Shown one piece after another: positions 25,549 to 34,900 of a stretch of DNA of 64,000 nucleotides. The stretch is taken from contig CAZJHO010000007.1 in assembly GCA_964546015.1 (NCBI GenBank), positions 7,861 through 71,860 of the forward strand, written 5' to 3'. How positions within the stretch are numbered: position 1 is the stretch's first letter; each line of letters starts with the position of its first letter. Source of the DNA: JAFGVL01 sp964546015 (GTDB lineage Bacteria; Bacteroidota; Bacteroidia; Bacteroidales; Paludibacteraceae). The position numbers and the translations under genes were made by a program. Below the pieces are notes generated by a model that was not told the DNA's origin, searched no databases, and saw only the letters and a list, made by a program, of their open reading frames with translations.

Positions 25549-26265
25549 ATGAAAATAGCATTAATCGGTTACGGAAAAATGGGGCAATTCATCGAAAAAA
25601 TTGCCAAAGAACGAGGACACGAGATTATTTCAATCATCGATATTAACAATAAAGAAGATTTTAATTCGGACGCATTTCGTAGCGCCGATGTAGCCATCGA
25701 GTTTACTCGCCCAGAAAGTGCTATAGAGAATATTCGTCAATGTTTTGCTCAAAGTGTGCCAGTTGTGTGTGGAACTACCGGTTGGGTGAACGAAATAGAA
25801 AGTATCAAAAAAGAAATGGAAGCTGCCAATGGTACGCTTTTTTGGGCATCAAATTTCAGTTTGGGCGTAAATATCTTTTTTGCGTTGAATAAATATTTGG
25901 CAAAAATGATGGATAAATTTGCTGAGTATAATGTGTCGATGACCGAAATTCACCATATACATAAATTAGATGCACCAAGCGGAACAGCTATTACTCTTGC
26001 CGAAGGAATCTTAGAAAACCTCACACGGAAAACTCAATGGAGCAACGAAGTAGAAAATACTTCGACCGATATTGCCATTAAAGCTTTGCGCGAGGGCGAA
26101 GTGCCCGGCACCCACATTGTTACTTACGAAAGCAAAGTAGATAATATAACCATCAGTCATGAAGCAAAAAGCCGGCAAGGATTTGCGCTTGGAGCTGTCG
26201 TTGCCGCCGAGTTTACCGCCGGTAAAAAAGGATTTTTAGGTATGAAAGATTTGATGAATTTTTAA
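25549..26265 (+). CDS. dapB: 4-hydroxy-tetrahydrodipicolinate reductase
   Basis: NAD(P)H-dependent reductase of the diaminopimelate/lysine pathway, supplying cell-wall and lysine precursors. It has the N-terminal nucleotide motif ALIGYGKMGQ, VVCGTTGW, the SNFSLGVN segment and the catalytic region EIHHIHKLDAPSGTA with the paired histidines. At 238 residues it is the compact Bacteroidota form. The start at 25549 (MKIALIGYGKMG) is preferred to an in-frame TTG at 25531. It is the first gene of a plus-strand set with lepB (13 bases later) and wbqC. Confidence 0.95.
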   Translation: MKIALIGYGKMGQFIEKIAKERGHEIISIIDINNKEDFNSDAFRSADVAIEFTRPESAIENIRQCFAQSVPVVCGTTGWVNEIESIKKEMEAANGTLFWASNFSLGVNIFFALNKYLAKMMDKFAEYNVSMTEIHHIHKLDAPSGTAITLAEGILENLTRKTQWSNEVENTSTDIAIKALREGEVPGTHIVTYESKVDNITISHEAKSRQGFALGAVVAAEFTAGKKGFLGMKDLMNF

Positions 26266-26278
26266 TTTCATAAAAATA

Positions 26279-27730
26279 ATGAATAAACGATTAAAAGCCC
26301 CTTTTAAACAATGGCTCAAATTTCTGGGAGTAGTATTAATTATTATCCTTTTCACCGTATGGATGAGCCGCTTATGGATATTATTACTGTTACTTCCGGC
26401 TTTAGATATTTATATTACCCGCTTTGTAAATTGGAGTTGGTGGAAAGAAATAAAAAACCCAAGTATTCGTAAAATATTTGAGTGGGCTGATGCTATTATT
26501 TTTGCATTAGTGGCAGTGTATATTATTAATCTGTATTTGTTCCAAAACTATAAAATCCCGTCTTCATCGTTAGAAAAAACTCTACTGGTAGGCGATCATC
26601 TTTTTGTAAGCAAAATGGCTTACGGACCACGCACTCCGAACACACCATTTTCGTTTCCGTTGGTACAGCATACTTTTCCTGTTTTGAACTGTAAGTCATA
26701 TATCGAAAGTATTCAATGGAAATCGCGCAGATTAGCAGGTATGGGTGAGGTTGAGCGCAATGATATTGTAGTGTTTAATTTTCCTGCCGGAGATACAGTC
26801 GCTGTGAATAAACAAGCCGAAGATTATGAAGGACTTTGTTACAAAGCAGGGCTCAGTCGTTTAAAGAGCAACGGCAATAATCCCGATTCGCTTCGAGCAA
26901 AAAGGGTTGATGTGCGTACATTGTGTCTGACCGTTGGACGAGATATTATAAAAAACGATAAAAATCAATATGGCAATATTGTTTATCGTCCGGTCGATCG
27001 CCGTGAAAATTATGTAAAACGCTGTGTGGGACTTCCGGGAGATTCATTGCAAATTATAGAAAGAGAATTATATATTAATGGGCAAAAACAAGCTCGTCCC
27101 GAAGGCGTGCAACATTTTTGTGTAATTACTTCATCAAAAAAATTAGACCAAGATTTCTATGATGAATTCGAAATAAGCAAAGAGAATTGGGGTCGTGGTT
27201 TTGCAGGTGTAGATCAAGCCGGTGATTATAATTATGTTTTTCCTCTTACTTTAAAAAATCAGGAAGATATGCGCAAGCTTCCATTTATAAAGGCAGTTGT
27301 AGAACATAATGCCAACGATTTTTTTGTTACCGAAGCACTTTTCCCTGTAGGATACAATCCGGCATGGACGGTAGATAACTATGGACCTATTTACATTCCT
27401 AAAGCTGAAACTACCGTTAAAATCGATAAAAATAATATTGCACTGTACGAACGAATTATTCGAAACTACGAAGGCAATAAGCTCGAAATTAGAAATGATG
27501 ATATTTACATTAACGACCAAAAAGCAGATTCCTATACTTTTCATATGAATTACTACTGGATGATGGGCGACAATCGTCATAACTCTGCCGACTCGCGCAT
27601 GTGGGGCTTTGTCCCCCAGGATCATGTGGTAGGTAAACCACTTTTTGTATGGCTTTCGCTTAATCCGGATAAAGGAATCTTTAGTGGAGGAATTCGTTGG
27701 AATCGTTTCTTTAAATATGCAGGTCAATAA
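26279..27730 (+). CDS. lepB: Signal peptidase I, large form
   Basis: Membrane serine protease that removes signal peptides from exported proteins. The N-terminus has hydrophobic segments at about residues 14-50 and 72-88, before the catalytic domain. The nucleophile is S97 in YKIPSSSLEKTL (the family IPSGSM box), and the lysine of the dyad is in RENYVKRCVGLPGD. The closing motif is GDNRHNSADSRMWGFVP. At 483 residues it is well above the 320 or so of E. coli LepB, with a long insertion between the lysine region and the GDNR box (about residues 270-420); this size is usual for Bacteroidales. It follows dapB by 13 bases. Confidence 0.93.
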   Translation: MNKRLKAPFKQWLKFLGVVLIIILFTVWMSRLWILLLLLPALDIYITRFVNWSWWKEIKNPSIRKIFEWADAIIFALVAVYIINLYLFQNYKIPSSSLEKTLLVGDHLFVSKMAYGPRTPNTPFSFPLVQHTFPVLNCKSYIESIQWKSRRLAGMGEVERNDIVVFNFPAGDTVAVNKQAEDYEGLCYKAGLSRLKSNGNNPDSLRAKRVDVRTLCLTVGRDIIKNDKNQYGNIVYRPVDRRENYVKRCVGLPGDSLQIIERELYINGQKQARPEGVQHFCVITSSKKLDQDFYDEFEISKENWGRGFAGVDQAGDYNYVFPLTLKNQEDMRKLPFIKAVVEHNANDFFVTEALFPVGYNPAWTVDNYGPIYIPKAETTVKIDKNNIALYERIIRNYEGNKLEIRNDDIYINDQKADSYTFHMNYYWMMGDNRHNSADSRMWGFVPQDHVVGKPLFVWLSLNPDKGIFSGGIRWNRFFKYAGQ

Positions 27731-27789
27731 ATTAATTAGCAATTAGCCAATGATTTAATTTTGCTGCGTCAGATTTTATTTCATTTGCT

Positions 27790-27817
27790 ATTTAGCTAAT
27801 TCTCAAATTAGCTAAAT
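27790..27817 (+). repeat. Perfect 12-bp hairpin just before the wbqC start
   Basis: ATTTAGCTAATT (27790-27801) pairs with AATTAGCTAAAT (27806-27817) around the loop CTCA. The hairpin ends 2 bases before the wbqC ATG. It has no T run, so it is not a normal terminator. Confidence 0.6.
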
Positions 27818-27819
27818 CT

Positions 27820-28458
27820 ATGGATACCGTTTTCTTTACTTCTGCCTACCTCGCTCCTGTGCAGTATTATTCAAAATTAGTGCATTATTCGGATGTTTTC
27901 ATCGAAACGCATGATAATTATATAAAACAAACATACCGTACTCGCTGCGATATTGCCGGAGCAAATGGGAGACTGACTCTTTCTATTCCTGTAGATAAGG
28001 GTAACATGCTGAAGTGTTTGACTAAAGACATCCGCATTTCATACGCCGAAAATTGGCAACGAATACATTGGAGGTCGATAGAATCGGCTTACCGCACCTC
28101 TTCTTTTTTTGATTACTACGAAGATGATTTTCGCCCTTTTTATGAAAAGAAATTTAATTTTTTATTCGATTTCAACGAACAATTGAGAGAACTTGTTTTG
28201 TCTCTCTTAGACTTAGATATAAATACTAAATATACCGATAAATATGAGGTAAATCTTTTAGAGAATGAAATTGACCTACGAGAAAAAATTCATCCTAAAA
28301 AGGATTTTTTAACAGAAGATCCACACTTTAAACCAACAGCATATTATCAGGTATTTGAACAGAAAAACGGTTTTCTACCTAATTTGAGCATTATTGATTT
28401 ATTGTTCAATATGGGAAATGAAACGAGAATTGTTCTGCGAAATTCATTTAAAGAATAA
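27820..28458 (+). CDS. WbqC-like family protein
   Basis: A 212-residue protein of the WbqC-like family. It begins FFTSAYLAPVQYYSKL and has the family blocks HDNYIKQTYRTRCDIAGANG, LTLSIPVDKG, IHWRSIESAYRTSSFF and a late FEQKNGFLPNLSIIDLLFNMGNE. Related proteins are found in O-antigen loci, and the group is usually annotated without a proven activity. Placement after dapB-lepB is common in Bacteroidales and suggests an envelope role. It ends 1 base before the convergent cupin gene stop. Confidence 0.8.
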   Translation: MDTVFFTSAYLAPVQYYSKLVHYSDVFIETHDNYIKQTYRTRCDIAGANGRLTLSIPVDKGNMLKCLTKDIRISYAENWQRIHWRSIESAYRTSSFFDYYEDDFRPFYEKKFNFLFDFNEQLRELVLSLLDLDINTKYTDKYEVNLLENEIDLREKIHPKKDFLTEDPHFKPTAYYQVFEQKNGFLPNLSIIDLLFNMGNETRIVLRNSFKE

Positions 28459-28459
28459 A

Positions 28460-28888
28460 CTATTTATCTTTCCCTCGAAAATTTTTCACTACCAGATATT
28501 TTAATTCGGTATTTCCTGCATTACGCAAACAATGTTCTACATTGGATGGTGCATATAAACATGTAAGAGGTGAAACAGTTACAGAATCGCCTGCCAAGTA
28601 AAAAGTAGCAGTTCCTTCAAGGATAATAGTAAATTCATCTTCGATATGCTTATGCGGCGTGTGGGTTTGTTTATATGGTCCTACTACGCTTAGTTTTACA
28701 GTCTGTCCATCTGCAAAATCTTTATCTGCAAACCAATATTGGTATCCTACCTTAGTTGGTGAGGCTTTTTCTACCGAAAATGTACTGACGCACTCTTCAA
28801 TTGTCCATTTCTTATCCGTCTGAGCTAATGTTGTTAAAGAGCAACCCAATAGAAAAACGGAAAGGAATATAAATTTGATTGATTTCAT
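28460..28888 (-). CDS. Exported cupin-domain protein
   Basis: A 142-residue exported protein with one cupin barrel. The N-terminus is a signal sequence with a possible lipobox FLLGC (C16) or a signal peptidase I site after LAQ (about residue 22). Cupin motif 1 is HTPHKHIEDEFTIILEG with candidate metal ligands H79, H81 and E85, and motif 2 is YAPSNVEHCLRNAG with H119. The substrate is not evident; small cupins of this type include isomerases, dioxygenases and pure binding proteins. It lies 14 bases downstream of sprA on the same strand and could share its transcript. Confidence 0.78.
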   Translation of the reverse strand: MKSIKFIFLSVFLLGCSLTTLAQTDKKWTIEECVSTFSVEKASPTKVGYQYWFADKDFADGQTVKLSVVGPYKQTHTPHKHIEDEFTIILEGTATFYLAGDSVTVSPLTCLYAPSNVEHCLRNAGNTELKYLVVKNFRGKDK

Positions 28889-28902
28889 TAATGTCCTTTA
28901 TT

Positions 28903-31900
28903 TTATCGTGTTAATAAAATCTTTACACTTATACCAAAATTGGAATTGGTTGTAGGATAAGATGACGATATAAGCGGTTTGCTCGATTTGCGATCGTAAA
29001 AAGCTCGGAAAGTCATTTTCGAACTGAAAACATATTCGGCTGAAAATTGCAGTCCAAAAGTATTTTCTCCCGATGTAGCTTGTGTTGCCGAGTCGTCATC
29101 TATTTTACGAATCAAAGCTTCATTATTTCTGAATGATAAATCGAGACGAAGTGTAAGGTCGTTTTTCACCTTTTCTTCTTTATCATTTTTAAGTTTTAAT
29201 ATCAGGTCAAAATCTGCAATACGATAACCAGCTCCTATGATAAATTCATTATTTGCAGATTCTACTAATTGTGTACTTGCTATATTAAGCCCAAGCATCC
29301 GTCCTTTTCTATATTCTGCATTAAAAGAAATACTATTTTGCATAGTTAAATCAACACGGATAAGTGGTGCAAAATTTTCCGTAATTGATACAGCTGGGAC
29401 ATCATACATTCCACTTGGCACAGGATTTCCGGTAATTACATTTGGGATATATCCCAAATCGCCTTCACCAACCCAGTTGGCATATGAAGAAAATCCGGCA
29501 ATGTTATATTTACAAGAATAAGCATGTGTTAAGGTTACGCTTTTAAAATGTTTTTTTACCCAATCAATACGAGATAATCCATCGTATGAAATACGCCAGT
29601 TAGGCAACATTTTAAAGAAAGAAGGAATCAAATCCAAATCACTTAATGATGAACCGGTGTAAGCCGATAAGAATGATGGAATCAATACATCGGCAGAGTT
29701 CTGAGAGAAAGAGCCAACACTTGGGTCAAATTCTCCAGAAGCATAATTTGCAGCAACTCCTTCGGTAAAAAATCCGGTTGACGGATAGCGGGTTCCTACA
29801 TATTTATTATTAAGAATTGCCTGTACTTTTGCTCTGTTTGCTTTAAATGTTTCATAGACAGAAGAGTGATAATTATCATTGATAGAACCCGAATTGGAAA
29901 AGAATGTTCCGATAGCAATAGTTGTCATACTGAAAGAGCCTCCATAAGTTTTCGGCATTCCTTCAAACATGTATTGTATTTGGGTTTGTTCTGCATAATT
30001 ACGGGCAGCGGCAAGATCTATTTTCAAGCCTGGAATAGGTTCAATACCCATTTTTAGTGTCAAATCTGATGTATAAGTCTGAGTGATCGGTGTAATTGTT
30101 TCATCTCCTTTTACAAGCCAGTTTCCGTTATATGCATCTTCTATCCAGTGCGAACTCTGATAACCCAATGCAAATGGGATGCCGGGAGCACTGCCATCTT
30201 GTCCGAAGAATCCGTCTTCAGGCATAAATCCATTGACAATCATACCATTACTTTCCACATAATTAAAAGATAAATTGCGTATCATCATCAATACACGAAC
30301 AGGAAGTTGCACTTCCGGGCTTCCGGCAGATTGTTCTACATTTACTGTAACGGTCGTATTCTCTGTAGGCTGTATTTCAATGCTGTTCTTATCAATTACT
30401 TTATATGCTATCTTTTGCGAAACACCTGCGGTATCGGTAAACATTATTTTTATTTTATCCGAATTTAATTGATGCCTGAATGTTTGCGGTTTATCTTTTA
30501 CAAGAATTATTTTTCGTTGTACTTTTTTCGGTTGTACGCTCGTAGCTCTGGAAGAATATTTCTGATTGACACTCTTCAAATAGCTTGATTTGTTGTATAG
30601 ATCCTCAAAATTCAATCGCCCATCGAGCTGCCATGTACCAAGGCTTGTAGCAAGATTACCCATACTGGATATTTTTCGTCCGGCTTCTTCGTCTTCTTGA
30701 GTAAGCGCTCCCCTGTCCCAAGTATATTTACCATCATAGGTAAAATTGGATGTAATCCAACTGAATATCGGGACTTTATTAATTGGGATAGTCCAGGTCA
30801 TCGTAAAATTTTGTTGATAGGTTAATGGTATTCCTCCATGTCGAAGGCTAGTCCATACGGTATCTTTCCAATTTTCATATTCCGTAGGGAATAAGTCTTT
30901 ATTTACCGGTGTATATTTGGTTTCTTCTATCTGAGAGTTGCTTGCACTTGTGAATGATAATTTTAAAGCTTTGGTCAGATCGTATTTGATATCAAATTTT
31001 CTATTCCATAAGAAATTTTTACCACTGGATAATAATGGGTTGTATGGGTCACGGTAATTGATTTCAGGATTATTCAAATTACGCAATTGTTTTTCGGTAT
31101 ATTGTCGTGCTAAAGATGTACTGTAACCGATACTTGCCGGAAGATAATACACATTGAAATCACCAATTAATTTATATGCAGGTTTTTGGAGTGTTTTATT
31201 CTTTTTAAACGGTTCCCATGGTTTCGATCCGAATGCATAGGCGTAATTTAATCCGGCGCGATAATCTTTTGTAATATTTCGTTCTACATCAGGATTGTGT
31301 TCTTCCGATTCCGAATAGGCATAATTAAGGGAGAAGTTAGCCGGATCGTAAAACATTGGTCTTTCGCTACGGATATCGACTTTTACATTGGTCAAGTTAA
31401 AACTTTGTGTTGTAAATACGGTATTCGACAGGTCGGTGATAGAATCTCTTTCGGCTTCGGAGGCAGCATCGGCTATTACTTCGCTGAGCAGTAAATCTTG
31501 ATTCATCGCATCATATTTTGGTTTAGATACTTCTTTCGAATACGAATAGTACATCGGCAAGCGTATCTTTGCTTTTTCGGGGAAGAAGCGTCCTAATTCC
31601 AAATTAGTAGCCACATTAAACTGGGTGAAATCATCCATTCTTCGGTCTAATACATTATCTTCTATTCCGCCGAACCCGACTGTTTCAACTCGACCACCTA
31701 CGCTAACGCTACCTATATCCGAAAGGTTAAGCGTAGCATTGGCGAGTGCCGCATAACCACCATCTTCATTAAATCCGGAAAGACGAAGTTCATCTACCCA
31801 AATTTCACCGGATTTACTTTGACGCGACTGATTTCGTACTCCAATCATAATCGTTTGTACATCGCTCAAACTTGGATTACCCAATATGGTAACTTTATTT

Positions 31901-34900
31901 TTCGGTTTATCCGGATCATACTCGGAATAAATCGTATTGAACGAAATTCCTCCACCACGACGTGCGTTATTTCGATTCGATTTTACATCTGTGAGTACAC
32001 TTAACGGGAAATCAAATGTATTTGCAGCAGGCCAAACAGTTTGCCTGTCATTATTGTTATTCGAATTATAAATACCTTCGGGAGTAAGCTGAAGCGGTAT
32101 TTCATATTCATAATAGTTTTCAGTCAAGTCTGACCCAATGCGAATGAAAGCAGTTAATTCCGAATTCTCCAAATTAGTAGCATCATCGATGAATTTTTCT
32201 GCATGAGTAAACATTTGTAAGCGTTTGAACTGGCGCATATCAAATGAAGTGTTTTTGTACACAGCACGGGCATCACCCGGAGCCAGATCTGTTACTTTAA
32301 GTAACAATGATTGTTCATTTTCTTGGCGAATTTGAGTTTGACTTGGGTCTTGCTCACGCTCAATACCCGGAGGCAAAACATAATTCACTGGTTTTTTAGT
32401 CGCATTTTCTTCTATACTTACAACCGAGACATCCAAAACTCCCGTTGAAATCGGTGGTTTTACAGGATCATATAATGGTTTTTTGAAGCGGGTCCAATCA
32501 CCACGAACCAGCTCCATTGTTCCGAAACGCAGGTGTGTTTCTTCATCAAAATTGGTCATATACATACGCATAAAGCGTACTGATTTGAAACTTACGCTTC
32601 CTACGGATGAGTCATAATCTCGTACAGGAATCTTAAATTGATACCAAGAAATATCGCTGGTTGTTCCGTCTCTCAATTTTACCTGCGATGTAATTTTATC
32701 GACAATATAATTTTGTCCGATAACCAAGTCTGTAGGGCGTAACGAAATTTTATATTCGAGATATTTTTCGTATTCATTCAAGTTATTGTCCTGATTAATA
32801 TCTTCGGCGTTCGGAAGTGTAGTGGCAGCCGAAGAGTATGAGCTTCCGGTAGAAGTTGTTACCGGAGAGTTTCCTTCCATCCCGTTGAAACGCTTGTAAC
32901 GGGCTAAAACACCAGCTTTAATATTATCCCAATAACTGTTCCGGAAATATTGATAATTGTCTCCCGCAGGATCATTCAATGGAGAAAAAGCATCATTTTG
33001 TAATGAATCTAAATAAACAGGAGAAACGCCTGCTTTAAATTTTTCTACATAGTTTTTATAAGTAGGGAAATTAAACTCATCTTCCGTACGAAGGCCGTTC
33101 AAACCTACATCCTGATACTGGCGGGACCCTTCGTTATTATCAAAAGCATTAACTACAGGCTGTGTTTTCGGTACATATCCCCAAACAGTTTGGTCCATCT
33201 TAGATAAATCACCATTGGGGTCAAATCCGTTTTCAAATGATTTTTTACCGTCTTTCAAAATATCTTCCGAAATCTCTCCCAAGTTAAAATATAAATCCCC
33301 ACCATTAGCATTTGGACTATAAACAAACGGGTCCATCATCCAAAATTCGATAAACTCCACATTAGCTGCCTCGAAATCAGGAACATCTATACGACGCATA
33401 ATACCCCCCCAACGACCTTTCGGATTTTTAAGTGAACCGTTAAGATTAATATTATCGGCATCCAGATTGTAAGGTCCCCTTTCTGTCGGATAATAGGCTA
33501 AATTCAATACAGGAAGATATTCCGGTTGTCCATTCACTAGCTCTCTGTTAGGAAAAATCTCCTGAATAGGGATTTCACGCACAAAATGATTGGATTGTTG
33601 AACTTTATCATTTCGTATGTAATCGGGAGTCTCGCTGGTTGTTCTTGTAAATAACGGATCAATAGTGTACCATGCCAATAAAGCACGATTTTTTCCATAA
33701 TCGATATTGTTGGAAAGAGTTGCTTCAGGGAAACGACCACGAGGGGTACTTGCCAAAAACCACGAATATGGATATTGAATAGCATATGACGAAGTGGATG
33801 ATTCAAAATCGTCAATATAGGTTACACCCTGTGAACCGATTACTTTCGAGTGTCCTGGTATCAGGTGTGCAAATTCTCCACTGATAACAAACGACGAAGG
33901 AACTTTTGCCGTTAGAATCGGAATTTTGTCTAACATATTAGTAACCCATTGTGTTTCTTTACGGTAATTGGCATTTAAACCCCAGATAGTATTCGAAATC
34001 GGCTCTTCACCAAAATTTACTTTTGTGGTCAACGGTTTTTCGGACAAGTGCATGATAGTTCCACCTATACTGAAATCTTTATTAAATTGATATTCGAGAT
34101 GGGTTCCCATGAGTGTTTTCCGCTGCATGCTGAACATAGACTGACTTTCCAGAGACACATCAATTGTATTGCCCGATTCAAGGATAGCTTGGTTGATAAT
34201 ATTGACTGTCCCCATCATATAATCGACCGTATAATCGATATTTTCGGTGAGTTGCATACCTCCGGCAGTTACGGTTACCGAGCCTTTCGGTACATTATAG
34301 GCATTTAGCCTGATTTCGGAAGTGGTACTGGCACGATATTCTCCTTTCAGTCGGAATTTATTTTTTTCTGAAAATTCGAGCGCCCGGGTTTTAGTAGAGT
34401 CGTATAGTTCCTGATAAACATATCTGTCGGCAATGGCGTCATTCCCAATAGCAGTACGAAGATCAGACCCAAAAGGTTCCAACACTGGAAAAATAACTCT
34501 TCCGGTTTGTGCATTAATGGTAAATCCGTCGATAAAATCAAAATCGCCATCCGGACGCAACGCATTGTTTCTGTCCAAACGGTCGAGTTTCATTACCTTA
34601 AGCAGGTTCTGATTTTTGATATTTCCTTCGGGAATATAATTCAAATATATTCCTGTAGAATCGCTCTGATAAAGCACATCCAAGCGGAATTTATCAGCCT
34701 CAACCTGTGCCGCTCCAAGCGAGTACACATTCTTCATCATCAAGTCCCAGTTGGGCAATCCGGGAGAGAAGTTGGTTCCTTTCAAAAGTTTTAGAATAAG
34801 GGTATTCGGGTCATCAATACCATCTGTAGAAAATTCTCCGACTTGGTATATTTTCCCTCCATAGGAATATTCAAAAGCCACAGCCAGTACTTCATCAGCA

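Noticed and set aside
27790..27817. Hairpin before wbqC as a terminator of dapB-lepB
   Set aside because: There is no T run after the stem and it abuts the next start codon.
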